A stretch of 64,000 nt of DNA from Bacillota bacterium (GTDB lineage Bacteria; Bacillota; Clostridia; Peptostreptococcales; Anaerovoracaceae). Positions 29,333-38,580 of the stretch are shown here, piece by piece. The stretch covers positions 62,001 to 126,000 of the forward strand of contig JAUNDC010000004.1 of the NCBI GenBank assembly GCA_030526355.1, read 5' to 3'. The translations under genes were made by a program, and so were the position numbers. Position 1 is the first letter of the stretch, and the number at the start of each line of letters is the position of its first letter. The notes beneath the pieces were generated by a model that was not told where the DNA came from, ran no database searches, and saw nothing but the letters and a program-made list of their open reading frames with translations.

Positions 29333-31108
29333 TCAGATAATTCTGGCCACCATTACCGTCAGATCATCCCGTTCCCTGCCTATATAGCTGTCGGATGCCT
29401 GATCCATTATGAGATCACACATTGCCTGGGGATTCACTGACCTTACATCCGCAACTGTTCTTCTCAACTGCTCCAGCATTCCTCTGCCGTCTCTTCCCTC
29501 ACCTGCGTCGCTTATTCCGTCTGACATCATGATTATCCAGTCATTGTGTTTCAGCGTGGTTTCAACATATCTTATCTTTAAACCATTGACGATTCCCAGC
29601 GGCACTGCCGACAGCTTCACCTCTTCCACACGATCCTTTCTTCTGATAAGCGTAGGTGCTGCTCCTATTTTATAGAATCTTGCATGGCCTGTTTTTTTAT
29701 CTGCAATAATGAGATCCACGGTTGCAAAGGAATCTCCATCATCCTTCATCAGCATTACTGTGTTTATCATTTTCAGTGTATGCTCTGTACTGACTCCTGC
29801 TCTCAGCAGAGAGGTAATCGTTTTCACTACAATCAGGCTTTCGGCTGCAGCTTTTTTGCCTTTTCCCATGCCATCGCTCAGCACCATTGCAATCCTGCTG
29901 TCTCCTATATCACTCCACCCGCAGCAGTCACCGTTTATCCCTCCTGCTGCAGCACATTGAGCCGCGGCAATATCCGCATCAAATTTATCAGCTGCTGCCC
30001 TTCTTGGCGTTGATGCGAAGCGTTTCATTCCTTCGATAATCTGCCTGGATATTTCAAACTGTCCAGCCAGAATGGATCTTTTATCAAGATATGTGGAATA
30101 CAGCTCAGCCAGATCGCCCATTTCCGATGAACGTTCTTCGGCCATTTTATAAAAGGTTTGTTCAGAATTCTCCTTCTGACTGCTTTCGCCGCCTGCAAAT
30201 ACCATAATTGCTTTTTTAAGCGTTTTTCCAAATTTCAAGTTTACTGCCAGAAACACTGCTGTTCCCAACAGCAGATAATAGCTGTCTATTCCCAGAACCA
30301 CTCCGCTTTCAACGCTGCCAAGTGCCTGACATGTAAGCATGAAAACAACGCCCTCAAGCAGCATAGTGTGCTTTTTACATAACGAGGCTGTGCACAAGCC
30401 TATAACAATTGTCATCAGGAATCCCCACTGTGGCTGTTCAAGCAGTCCTGCTGTGACGCCTGCTGCCACGGCTGTGAATATGGCTCTGTCGTTTTTGAGA
30501 TATGCTGCTGCCCACAGGCTTACGAATACTGCTGCTGGCCACACCAGAAACGAAAGGCCGGCTCCGCAGACGGTAAGGAGGCATCCTGCTGCGAGAGCGG
30601 CCAGTGGTATTTCTCCGCTTCTTCCTTCGCGGGTTCCTTTAATGCTGCTGTATGCTCCATCTATCAGATACATTGCGGCGAACACGAGAAATCCTTCAAA
30701 TATCAGTGATTGCGTGTCGGTTTTATATATGGTCAGCGTGGCTATTCTGTACACGCTTGTTGATATTATGCTTGCTGCGGCGGCTATGACTGCTCTGTGC
30801 CATTGGCTGAAGCTGATATGGCGTGCTGCAACAAAAAATATCCCGCATATTGTCATAGCGATAATACTGCCCCATGGGTCGTAGCCTCTGAAGCAGTATG
30901 GCAGTATTCCGGCTGCTGCAGGCAGTATCAGATATACTCTGCGCGGGTTATCGGATACCATACAGGCTATAACTGCCGGAGCTGCGGGAAACATGTCTCC
31001 TGCCACAGGCACTCTGCTGATAAGGAATGTTATTATTATGAGCGCGACAGCACCCAGCACTTTTTCTTTTGTCAGTATCACCGCTGCGGGCTTTGTGGTG
31101 TTTTCCAT
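29333..31108 (-). CDS. spoIIE: SpoIIE-like membrane protein phosphatase
   Basis: 591 residues. The first ~310 contain about ten hydrophobic segments; a linker with ERSSEMGDLAELYSTYLDKRSILAGQFEIS follows, and the C-terminal ~200 residues form a PP2C-like domain with VLSDGMGKGKKAAAES, DLIIADKKTGHARFYKIG and MMSDGISDAGE. In sporulating Firmicutes SpoIIE dephosphorylates SpoIIAA to activate sigma-F in the forespore. The protein is shorter than the Bacillus one. Its promoter has the 21-base spacer and Spo0A-like box known from spoIIE promoters, which supports a true sporulation role. Confidence 0.88.
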   Translation of the reverse strand: MENTTKPAAVILTKEKVLGAVALIIITFLISRVPVAGDMFPAAPAVIACMVSDNPRRVYLILPAAAGILPYCFRGYDPWGSIIAMTICGIFFVAARHISFSQWHRAVIAAAASIISTSVYRIATLTIYKTDTQSLIFEGFLVFAAMYLIDGAYSSIKGTREGRSGEIPLAALAAGCLLTVCGAGLSFLVWPAAVFVSLWAAAYLKNDRAIFTAVAAGVTAGLLEQPQWGFLMTIVIGLCTASLCKKHTMLLEGVVFMLTCQALGSVESGVVLGIDSYYLLLGTAVFLAVNLKFGKTLKKAIMVFAGGESSQKENSEQTFYKMAEERSSEMGDLAELYSTYLDKRSILAGQFEISRQIIEGMKRFASTPRRAAADKFDADIAAAQCAAAGGINGDCCGWSDIGDSRIAMVLSDGMGKGKKAAAESLIVVKTITSLLRAGVSTEHTLKMINTVMLMKDDGDSFATVDLIIADKKTGHARFYKIGAAPTLIRRKDRVEEVKLSAVPLGIVNGLKIRYVETTLKHNDWIIMMSDGISDAGEGRDGRGMLEQLRRTVADVRSVNPQAMCDLIMDQASDSYIGRERDDLTVMVARII

Positions 31109-31136
31109 TTTTGTTCTCCAATCCCAATACGGTTTT

Positions 31137-31169
31137 ATTATACTGCCTGTCCTTGCCGGAATTTGTCAC
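31137..31169 (-). promoter_or_regulatory. Spo0A-type promoter of spoIIE
   Basis: Minus strand shows GTGACA, a 21-base spacer and TATAAT. The -35 region contains TGACAAA, one mismatch from the Spo0A box TGNCGAA. A 21-22 base spacer with an overlapping Spo0A box is the hallmark of spoIIE and spoIIG promoters in Bacillus. Confidence 0.6.
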
Positions 31170-31210
31170 AATGGCTGTTGTTTCAAAATTTCTTTTAATT
31201 GCGGTGTGGC

Positions 31211-31266
31211 CTTCCTGTATTTGAAACCGCTGACTGCAGTGGATTTCTTCCTGTATTCGAAACTGC
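31211..31266. repeat. two 20-bp direct repeats upstream of spoIIE
   Basis: Copies at 31211-31230 and 31247-31266, 36 bases apart, differing at two positions. On the minus strand each holds a TTTCGAA or TTTCAAA string close to a Spo0A box, 50 to 95 bases upstream of the spoIIE -35 region. Confidence 0.55.
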
Positions 31267-31279
31267 CTTGAATATTGAA

Positions 31280-32194
31280 TTATCTTATACCAAAGAATCT
31301 CATGGCATTTGCTTTTGTTGCTGCGGCCACCTCTTCAAAGCTGAGTCCTTTTATGTCTGCCACTTTGCGGGCTGTATGCTCTACATATGGCGACATGTTC
31401 CTTTTCCCTCTGAAGGGCTCCGGTGTCAGATATGGAGAATCTGTTTCTACCAGCAGGAAGTCAAGGGGTATCTCCTCGACCACTCCTATAGTTTTGCGGT
31501 TGTTCTTGTACGTTACCGGTCCTGCAACAGAAAGGGTAGCTCCCAGCTTGACGTACTGTCTTCCCAGCTCTGCACTTCCAGAAAAGCAGTGAAGCAGAAC
31601 TCTGGCATCAGGAGCCATCGGAACCTCCGTTGACGTTGTTGAGATTAATGCTGGTGCAGCGGTTTCAGAAGTCGATGCTGCTGAGGTTAATGTGCTTTTT
31701 ATATATCCTGTTGGATCGGGACGCTTCGGAAACCAGCTTTTTCTCTCCTCCGAAAAGGCTCCTTCTTCCTTTAGTATGTCCATAACCTCCTGATCCGCTT
31801 CACGGGAATGTATCACAATCGGCATTCTCAGTTCATTAGCAAGTCTTATCTGCTTCCTGAACCATTCTCTCTGCTCGTCGCGCGGCGAATAATCATAGTG
31901 AAAATCCAGTCCTATCTCACCGATCGCCATGACCTTGTTCTTTTTTGCCAGCCCTTTTATCATTACCAGCTGCATGTCATCCATACCTTCTGTATCATGA
32001 GGGTGAACTCCTACAGCAGCATAACACCACGGATACATAGCTGCATGATCGACAGCCATTTTGGAGCTGGTCAGATCAAAGCCTATATCCATTACATAAT
32101 CAAGCTGTGAGCCTTCTATTGCTCTGACAGTTTCTTCTCTTTCTTCATCTGTCATTCCTGCATTGTTCAGATGTGCGTGTGAATCAAATAGCAT
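31280..32194 (-). CDS. tatD: TatD family metal-dependent DNase
   Basis: 304 residues; TIM-barrel metallo-hydrolase acting on DNA ends or tRNA quality control. The metal ligands lie in DSHAHLN, GEIGLDFHYDYSP, the H of VIHSREA, LHCFSG and ETDSPYL. It is about 45-50 residues longer than usual because a Ser/Thr/Ala-rich segment (roughly residues 160-205) is inserted just before LHCFSG. The DNA of that segment contains an imperfect tandem repeat, so the insertion may be recent. Lies between metG and spoIIE. Confidence 0.93.
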   Translation of the reverse strand: MLFDSHAHLNNAGMTDEEREETVRAIEGSQLDYVMDIGFDLTSSKMAVDHAAMYPWCYAAVGVHPHDTEGMDDMQLVMIKGLAKKNKVMAIGEIGLDFHYDYSPRDEQREWFRKQIRLANELRMPIVIHSREADQEVMDILKEEGAFSEERKSWFPKRPDPTGYIKSTLTSAASTSETAAPALISTTSTEVPMAPDARVLLHCFSGSAELGRQYVKLGATLSVAGPVTYKNNRKTIGVVEEIPLDFLLVETDSPYLTPEPFRGKRNMSPYVEHTARKVADIKGLSFEEVAAATKANAMRFFGIR

Positions 32195-32403
32195 TTTTTC
32201 TCCTTTTGATTTTCCTATGTGGGGGAATAACGTGATAACTTGCTGATGATTGCAATCTATGCCTTCGTTACTGCTATTTAAAAAACGTGTATAATAAGAG
32301 CAATAACTTCAAATTATACACGTTAATGAAAGCTTATCCTATTTCTAGAGCGGTAACGTTTGCAGCATGCCGTGATGCTGTGCCGTTCGCTGTCAGCCCT
32401 ATA
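32195..32403. other. intergenic region between tatD and metG
   Basis: About 210 bases. It contains copy 3 of the CGTGTA-N25-TACACG element and, nearer metG, a small hairpin CAGCAT/ATGCTG. No gene is seen. Confidence 0.5.
32284..32324. repeat. CGTGTA-N25-TACACG element, copy 3
   Basis: Arms at 32286-32291 and 32317-32322, separated by exactly 25 bases. In this copy the arms extend to 11 perfect pairs (AACGTGTATAA/TTATACACGTT). On the minus strand the right end runs into TTTTTT, so this copy could also act as the metG terminator. Confidence 0.6.
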
Positions 32404-34341
32404 TTATGTTACCGGGTTTCCATCTTCAGCAACTGTTGACATGAATTCCAGCGTGCTTTTTCCGTCAACCTCATTGTCTGCAAACATTATCATTCCCTTG
32501 GATTCGAGACCTCTCAGCTTCCTAGGCTTCAGGTTGGCAACCACCAGAACTTTCTGTCCTACGCAGTCCTCCGGCTTGAAATGCTCCGCAACACCGGAGA
32601 TGATCTGACGCTTTTCTGTACCCAGCTTAACCTGGAATACCAGAAGCTTGTCAGCCTTCGGATGCTTTTCGGCAGACATGATGGTTCCAACTCTGAAATC
32701 AATCTTGTCAAAATCGTCGTACTCAATTTCAGGCTTCAGCTCCAGCGGAATGTTCTCTTCTTCCTTGCCCGCTCCCTGAAGCTCTTCAAGCTCCTTGAGT
32801 TCCTTTTCTATATCGAGTCTAGGGAAGATGGCCTCACCCTTTTTCACCTGCTCGCCCTGCATCATTTCAAACTCAAAGGCGTCCTCCCATGCAACATCTG
32901 CATACCAGAGACCAAGCTGCTTCCTTATCTTGTCCGATGTAGTGTGCATGAACGGATGAATAAGAACCGATATTATTCTCAGCGTTTCTGCCAGATTATG
33001 GAGCACGTTGTCAAGTCTAGGCTTGCTTGCTTCATCCTTGGCCAGAACCCACGGCATCGTCTCATCAATATATTTGTTGGCTCTTCTGACCACGATCCAG
33101 ATTTCTTCCAGAGCCATGTTGAATTTGAATTCATCCATGTTGGCTTCGACCTTATCGGCTGCACCGATAGCTATGCTTTTCAGTTCATCGTCCACAGGCT
33201 CCTTCGCGTCAGTAAGATCAGGCACGTATCCTCCGTTGTATTTTTCGATCATGGATACTGTTCTGGACACCAAATTGCCCAGATCGTTTGCCAGGTCGTA
33301 GTTCATTCTCTTAAGCATTACTTCATTTGTAAATACTCCATCCTGTCCGAAGGTGTATTCTCTCAGCAGGAAATACTTGAGAGCGTCGATTCCGTATCTG
33401 TCGATAAGCGTAACAGGGTCTACCACATTGCCCTTTGACTTGGACATTTTGCCGCCTTCCAGAAGCAGCCATCCGTGTCCTCTCACCTGCTTAGGCAGAG
33501 GCAGCTCCATGGACATGAGCATTGCAGGCCATATAATGGAATGGAATCTGACGATTTCCTTACCTACAAGATGCACATCTACAGGCCAGTATTTCTCATA
33601 AAGCTCCGGCTCATCAGGATAACCCAGTGCCGTGATATAGTTTGTGAGAGCATCAAGCCATACGTAGATAACATGTTTATCGTCGATAGGTACAGGGATT
33701 CCCCAGTCAAAGGTAGATCTGGAAATGCACAGATCCTCGAGTCCCTGCTTTACGAAAGCAATCATCTCGTTTCTTCTGGTATCAGGCTGCAGGAAGTCCG
33801 GGTTTGTTTCAAACAGCTCCAGCAGTCTGTCCTGATATTTGCTGAGACGGAAAAAGTACGCTTCCTCCTTGGCCTTCTCTACAGGTCTGCCACAGTCAGG
33901 GCATTTGCCGTCAACAAGCTGACTTTCCGTCCAGAAGGATTCGCAAGGTGTGCAGTACATACCTTCATATTCACCTTTATATATGTCGCCTTTTTCATAT
34001 AGCTTCATGAAAATCGCCTGAACACGCTTGATGTGTCTCGGTTCAGTTGTTCTGATGAAGTCATCGTTGGAAATCTCCATGGTTTTCCACAGTTCCTTGA
34101 TACCATCGACAACCTTGTCGACGTACTGCTGCGGAGTAACCCCTTCCTTTTCTGCTATTGTCTGGATCTTCTGTCCGTGCTCGTCGGTTCCTGTGAGAAA
34201 TCTCACATCGTATCCGCAGAGCCTCTTGAATCTTGCCATTGCATCAGCCATTACCGTGCAGTATGTGTGCCCGATATGAAGATTCGAGCTCGGATAGTAG
34301 ATAGGTGTGGTAATGTAATATTTACCTTTTTTTTCTGCCAT
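32404..34341 (-). CDS. metG: methionyl-tRNA synthetase
   Basis: 645 residues. HIGH motif at 22-25, a four-cysteine zinc site between residues 130 and 150 (CTPC...CPDC), KMSKS at 298-302, and a C-terminal EMAP/Arc1-type tRNA-binding domain ([26 protein letters not shown]). It has its own promoter, with a leader of about 100 nt that is too short for a T-box. Confidence 0.98.
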   Translation of the reverse strand: MAEKKGKYYITTPIYYPSSNLHIGHTYCTVMADAMARFKRLCGYDVRFLTGTDEHGQKIQTIAEKEGVTPQQYVDKVVDGIKELWKTMEISNDDFIRTTEPRHIKRVQAIFMKLYEKGDIYKGEYEGMYCTPCESFWTESQLVDGKCPDCGRPVEKAKEEAYFFRLSKYQDRLLELFETNPDFLQPDTRRNEMIAFVKQGLEDLCISRSTFDWGIPVPIDDKHVIYVWLDALTNYITALGYPDEPELYEKYWPVDVHLVGKEIVRFHSIIWPAMLMSMELPLPKQVRGHGWLLLEGGKMSKSKGNVVDPVTLIDRYGIDALKYFLLREYTFGQDGVFTNEVMLKRMNYDLANDLGNLVSRTVSMIEKYNGGYVPDLTDAKEPVDDELKSIAIGAADKVEANMDEFKFNMALEEIWIVVRRANKYIDETMPWVLAKDEASKPRLDNVLHNLAETLRIISVLIHPFMHTTSDKIRKQLGLWYADVAWEDAFEFEMMQGEQVKKGEAIFPRLDIEKELKELEELQGAGKEEENIPLELKPEIEYDDFDKIDFRVGTIMSAEKHPKADKLLVFQVKLGTEKRQIISGVAEHFKPEDCVGQKVLVVANLKPRKLRGLESKGMIMFADNEVDGKSTLEFMSTVAEDGNPVT

Positions 34342-34448
34342 TTTGTTATCTTCCTTTCATGCACCGCATCAAATGGGATGCGGGTAGTATTGTAATCCGC
34401 TGCGGATGAGCAGCAGTTTGCCGCCGCATAGAAGCGACATTATATATT

Positions 34449-34477
34449 AGAATATCATCATTTATATTGTCCGTCAA
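34449..34477 (-). promoter_or_regulatory. promoter of metG
   Basis: Minus strand shows TTGACG, 17 bases, TATTCT, about 108 bases upstream of the metG ATG. Confidence 0.55.
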
Positions 34478-34481
34478 CGTT

Positions 34482-35396
34482 CTAGATAAACAGCTCCGGT
34501 TCCTTTCTGTCCGCATAGCCCAGCTCCAGCTCTTCCTTATGATAGAGATATCCCGGGTCATCAAAATACAGTGCTCCTTCAGGGCATTTTTTCTGGCAGC
34601 CGCAGCATTTGATGCATATGCCGTCAACAACTCCCGGGTTATCTTCTTTGATGGAACCCATAGGACATACGGACACACAGAGTCCGCAGCCTGTACATTT
34701 CGATGCGTCCAGTTTAGGTATTACCTTAAGTATATTGATATGGTTTCCTTGTCTGTCCTGAGGTTTGTAATAAGGGCGAATCGGATCATGCCCCTTGACA
34801 TGGACTGGTCCTGCCGCTTCGAGGGCAGCTGTCAGTCTGCCATTGTCGCCGCCGGTCACACGAATGAGCTTAAGCAGCTTTTCGGCCACCTGCTCAGCAA
34901 ATTCTCCGGCAATTTCCATATCATGTATATCAGGCCTTCCTGCCGCCAGCGTTCTCGAAAACGAGTGCTCTCCGATAAACGCTGCTGCCGCCACAGTATG
35001 AAAGCCCTTTTCTTCCAGAATGTTTCTCAGCTCGATAAGCGCATCGTCATAATTTCTGTTGCCGTATAGAACCACAGGTACCACTATGGCGCCTCCTCCC
35101 ACCAGAGTATCCAGAAACTTCAGCAGCACATTTGGCACTCTGCCGGCTATAACCGGTGTTCCGAAAACAACAATGTCATTCTCGTCAAAGGTGTACACCT
35201 TTTCCCGTGCCTTAAGCGGTGTGAAATTGATATTCGCCGCTTTGACATAATTTATCTCATCATCGGTTTCTCCGCTCACGTTTATCTTGTGCTCGCTTTT
35301 ATCCATGAGTTCCCAGAGCCTGTAGGCAACGCCCGATGTCACCTTTGCTGTAGTGCCGGTGCCTGAAAAATACATAGCTCTTATCCTTTTTTCCAT
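34482..35396 (-). CDS. EFR1-type flavodoxin/ferredoxin fusion protein
   Basis: 304 residues. Residues 1-160 form a flavodoxin-like domain (YFSGTGTTAK phosphate loop, FGTPVIAGRVPNV, VLYGNRNYDDAL). Around 225-290 are two 4Fe-4S motifs, CTGCGLCVSVCPMGSI and CIKCCGCQKKCPEGAL. Such EFR1 proteins are electron carriers of anaerobic Firmicutes; the redox partner is unknown. The gene follows the cytidylate kinase-like gene after 34 bases in the same direction. Confidence 0.9.
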   Translation of the reverse strand: MEKRIRAMYFSGTGTTAKVTSGVAYRLWELMDKSEHKINVSGETDDEINYVKAANINFTPLKAREKVYTFDENDIVVFGTPVIAGRVPNVLLKFLDTLVGGGAIVVPVVLYGNRNYDDALIELRNILEEKGFHTVAAAAFIGEHSFSRTLAAGRPDIHDMEIAGEFAEQVAEKLLKLIRVTGGDNGRLTAALEAAGPVHVKGHDPIRPYYKPQDRQGNHINILKVIPKLDASKCTGCGLCVSVCPMGSIKEDNPGVVDGICIKCCGCQKKCPEGALYFDDPGYLYHKEELELGYADRKEPELFI

Positions 35397-35430
35397 GATG
35401 CAAACCTCCTCCTGCCTCTCAGGCCGCTGT

Positions 35431-36045
35431 TTATTTATACAGCTTCACGTCTGTGTATTTTATAATCAAATCTACTATATCTTCAATCTCTATGTAGCCG
35501 CTGTCTATGGAAAGATTGTAATTCACATGCTCTCCCCACTTCCTGCCGGTGTGATATGCGTAGTAGTTTGCTCTAGCTTTATCTGTATCCTTCATCAGCT
35601 TTCTGACTGAATCCTCCGGAACTCCGTATTCCTGAACGGCTCGCTTGATTTTATCAGCCTCCTCAGCATAGATGAACACATTTGTTGCTTCCGGCATTCC
35701 TCTGAGAATATAGTCGGCACATCGCCCTACGATGACACATGAGCCTTCCTCGGCAATTTTTCTGATGGTGTCAAACTGTGCCAGAAAAAATCTCTCATTG
35801 AGCGAAAGGCTCTCCGGTCCTGCTTCTCCTGTCCCCATAGCCGACGCCAGACTGTAAAGGAAACCATTTTTGGCTTTTTTCTCTGCCTCTGCCAGCATTT
35901 CCTTGCTGAAGCCTGACTCCTCTGCGATTCTGTCCAGCAGCTCCTTATCATAATACGGTATCTCAAGCTTTTCTGCAAGGCGTTTGCCTATGAGTCTTCC
36001 GCCGCTGCCGAATTCTCTGCTTATCGTTATTATTTTCTTATCCAT
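35431..36045 (-). CDS. cytidylate kinase-like family protein
   Basis: 204 residues. N-terminal ITISREFGSGGRLIGKRLAEKLEIPYYDKELL is the P-loop region of the family also called AAA_26/cytidylate kinase-like, distinct from classical Cmk. The mid part IAEEGSCVIVGRCADYIL is typical. Phosphate acceptor not established. A TGGTAGAAT extended -10 box and GGAGG precede the start, suggesting its own promoter. Confidence 0.85.
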   Translation of the reverse strand: MDKKIITISREFGSGGRLIGKRLAEKLEIPYYDKELLDRIAEESGFSKEMLAEAEKKAKNGFLYSLASAMGTGEAGPESLSLNERFFLAQFDTIRKIAEEGSCVIVGRCADYILRGMPEATNVFIYAEEADKIKRAVQEYGVPEDSVRKLMKDTDKARANYYAYHTGRKWGEHVNYNLSIDSGYIEIEDIVDLIIKYTDVKLYK

Positions 36046-36078
36046 TGCTGCACCTCCGTTAATACTTATATTCTACCA

Positions 36079-37092
36079 CTATTTCGGCTGCGAATAAAGC
36101 GTATCCGCTGCTACCGGTGTGTAAAATTTACGGTATATATCGTCCCAGCTCTGGCCTTCTGCCGACAAAATCCACATAAGCTTCGTCAACAAAGCCTCCA
36201 GAGTCATATCCTTTGCCTCCAGAATGCTGAACCTGTCCTTAAGCTTCCTTCCTACCTCATAGGTCTCGATATGGCTTCCCTCATAAGTAACCTGGGTGGT
36301 CATAGCCAGAATCTTTTCCTCTGGTCTGTACTTCCTTAGCTCGCGGAAAAGTGCGCTTTCCAGACTGTCGGGAATCCCACCTACTCCAAAGCTTTCGATT
36401 ATGATGCAGTCGTATACTTTGAAAATCTCCGGCAGCAATGTAGGCAGCTCTCCCGGTGTCAGCTTCAGGAGGAACACTCTGGTGTTGAGTTTATTATAAA
36501 ACGTCGGCTCTGTTGCTTCCTGCTCCTGCCTGATATATCTGATTATCCTGCTATCACGGATAGATGCCAGTACCGGGTAATTGATACTGGAAAATGCTGC
36601 GTAGCTGAGGGATTTTGTTTTTTTGGCTCTTGTCCCCAGAATCACCTCTCCGTCAAATACTATCTGCACTCCGCAGGATTGGCTGTCTGCAGCGTACAGG
36701 ATGCTGTCCCTCAGGTTGCCCTTGGCGTCGGTTATCTCAAATCCGATAGGCTTCTGCGCACCTGTCAGCACAATCGGCTTTGGTGAGTTCTGTATCAGGT
36801 ATGACAATGCAGCCGCGGTATATGCCATAGTATCTGTGCCATGGCACACGACAAATCCGTCAAAATCATCATAGCTGCTGCGTATTTCCTCTGCTATGGT
36901 TATCCAGTGCTGCGGAGTCACATCCGTGCTGTCCAGGCTGTAAAGTGCTTTAGTGGTAAGCTGGAAATCTTCACCTATTTCAGGGAGATATGACAGCAGC
37001 TGCTCTGATGAAAGTGCAGGGATCAGCCCTGCCGGAGTTTCAACAGATGCTATGGTTCCTCCTGTTGTCAGGATGAGTAGTTTCTTTTTCAT
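36079..37092 (-). CDS. ansA: type I (cytoplasmic) L-asparaginase
   Basis: 337 residues from the ATG at 37092, preceded by AAAGGA; upstream in-frame codons have no ribosome binding site. The two catalytic-Thr regions are clear: LTTGGTIASVETPAG near residue 12 and VVCHGTDTMAYTAAAL near residue 90. It hydrolyses asparagine to aspartate and ammonia. No signal peptide. The aspartate could feed the purine genes upstream, but the transcript is separated from them by a terminator. Confidence 0.92.
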   Translation of the reverse strand: MKKKLLILTTGGTIASVETPAGLIPALSSEQLLSYLPEIGEDFQLTTKALYSLDSTDVTPQHWITIAEEIRSSYDDFDGFVVCHGTDTMAYTAAALSYLIQNSPKPIVLTGAQKPIGFEITDAKGNLRDSILYAADSQSCGVQIVFDGEVILGTRAKKTKSLSYAAFSSINYPVLASIRDSRIIRYIRQEQEATEPTFYNKLNTRVFLLKLTPGELPTLLPEIFKVYDCIIIESFGVGGIPDSLESALFRELRKYRPEEKILAMTTQVTYEGSHIETYEVGRKLKDRFSILEAKDMTLEALLTKLMWILSAEGQSWDDIYRKFYTPVAADTLYSQPK

Positions 37093-37185
37093 TCTCTGTT
37101 TTCCTTTTACTTTTTTATCAGATATTCCGATTTGGCCCGCCAAGGCGAGAAAATCTCAGAAACAATTTTTCTTGTATTAAAACGC

Positions 37186-37225
37186 AGAAAATCTCCCGAT
37201 AATCCTTTGCGGGATTTTCGGGAGA
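37186..37225 (-). terminator. terminator of the purine operon after purD
   Basis: Arms TCTCCCGATAATCC and GGGATTTTCGGGAGA pair over 13 of 14 positions with a 5-base loop; four T residues follow on the minus strand. Confidence 0.75.
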
Positions 37226-37242
37226 ATAACAGCACACAACAA

Positions 37243-38559
37243 TCAGTGTCTGTTTATGATTCCTATATCGTTTCTGTACTGAGCACCTTCGAAGCTTATC
37301 CGCTTCAGGTTGTCATAGGCTTTGTTTCTTGCTTCTTCATGGGTGCTGCCCATGGCAGTCACACCGAGAACTCTGCCTCCTGAAGTAACAATGGCCGCAT
37401 TTTTCATATCGCAGTCGTCTCCGCATGCTGCGCATTTGCTGCCCTCAGGCATCGGAGCAAATTTAGTTCCAGCATGAAAGACGATGACATCATCATCCAC
37501 ATCATCAAGGCCTGTAATCAGCTTGCCCTTTTCGTAGCTGCCCGGATACCCGCCCGAAGCAAGTACGACGCATACGGCACGTTCATTTTTCCACTTTATC
37601 TCTATATCTGCCAGCCTGTTCTCAGTAACCGCCAGGAAAATGTCAAGCAGGTCGCTGTCAAGTCTCGCCAGCACTGACTGAGTCTCAGGATCTCCGAAAC
37701 GATTATTGAACTCGATTACCTTAGGGCCGTCATCAGACAGCATAAGGCCTATGAACAGAACTCCCTTGAAATCAAGTCCATCTTCCTGGAAGCCTTTTAA
37801 TGTAGGCTTCAGAATCTGTTCTCTTATCTGCTTTTCAAGCTCAGGCGTAAACAGCAAGCTTGGTGAATAGGTTCCCATTCCTCCTGTGTTTGGACCCTTG
37901 TCGTTGTCGAATACTCTTTTGTAATCCTGAGCCGATTCCATCGGCACTATGGTGTTTTCATCCACGAAGCAAAGCATGGACGCTTCAACTCCGGTAAGGA
38001 ATTCCTCAACGACAATCTTATCTGCAGCGGAGCCGAACACCTTGTCACCCATCATCTCTTCGATGGCTTTAACGGCAGCTTCTTCGTTCTCAGGAATCAC
38101 AACGCCCTTGCCTGCTGCCAGGCCGTCTGCTTTGAGAACCATAGGATACCCATAGATTCCCACTGAATCGAGGAGCTCCTGTTTGTCTGTAAATTCTTTG
38201 TAGCCTGCAGTAGGTATGTTGTGTCTTGCCAGGAAAGCTTTAGTGAATGACTTGCTGGCTTCAAGCTGCGAACATTTCTTATTCGGCCCAAACACCTTGA
38301 TTCCCAGCTTTTCAAGCTCGTCAACGATGCCCATAGCCAGTGGCACTTCAGGTCCGATGACAGCCAAATCAATTTTCTTTTCTTCTGCCGCCTTGCATAT
38401 TCCGTCTATATCTTCCGCACCAACGCCGATGCATTCAGCCACATCAGCGATTCCGGCATTGCCGGGTGCACAGTACAGTTCTGTTATCTTAGGGCTCTGA
38501 GCCAGCTTCCAGCAAATTGCATGCTCTCGGCCGCCGCCTCCAACTACCATTACTTTCAT
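37243..38559 (-). CDS. purD: phosphoribosylamine-glycine ligase (GAR synthetase)
   Basis: 438 residues; ATP-grasp enzyme for the second step of purine synthesis. N-terminal MKVMVVGGGGREHAICWKL, IGPEVPLAMGIVDEL, the ATP-grasp core and the FNNRFGDPETQ metal site are all present. A Cys-rich insertion (GSKCAACGDDCDMKNA) near the C terminus is unusual and could hold a metal. Last gene of the purine operon. Confidence 0.97.
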   Translation of the reverse strand: MKVMVVGGGGREHAICWKLAQSPKITELYCAPGNAGIADVAECIGVGAEDIDGICKAAEEKKIDLAVIGPEVPLAMGIVDELEKLGIKVFGPNKKCSQLEASKSFTKAFLARHNIPTAGYKEFTDKQELLDSVGIYGYPMVLKADGLAAGKGVVIPENEEAAVKAIEEMMGDKVFGSAADKIVVEEFLTGVEASMLCFVDENTIVPMESAQDYKRVFDNDKGPNTGGMGTYSPSLLFTPELEKQIREQILKPTLKGFQEDGLDFKGVLFIGLMLSDDGPKVIEFNNRFGDPETQSVLARLDSDLLDIFLAVTENRLADIEIKWKNERAVCVVLASGGYPGSYEKGKLITGLDDVDDDVIVFHAGTKFAPMPEGSKCAACGDDCDMKNAAIVTSGGRVLGVTAMGSTHEEARNKAYDNLKRISFEGAQYRNDIGIINRH

Positions 38560-38580
38560 TTATGTGTATTTCCTCCAAAA

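Noticed and set aside
32284..32324. Copy 3 of the CGTGTA element explained only as the metG terminator
   Set aside because: It may terminate metG, since T residues follow, but this alone cannot explain identical arms and an identical 25-base spacer at two other places that are not gene ends.
32581..33438. Plus-strand open frame of 285 codons inside metG
   Set aside because: metG is certain on the other strand, and the frame has no family resemblance.
34342..34481. T-box riboswitch in front of metG
   Set aside because: The stretch to the upstream gene is only 140 bases and lacks the T-box sequence and specifier stem.
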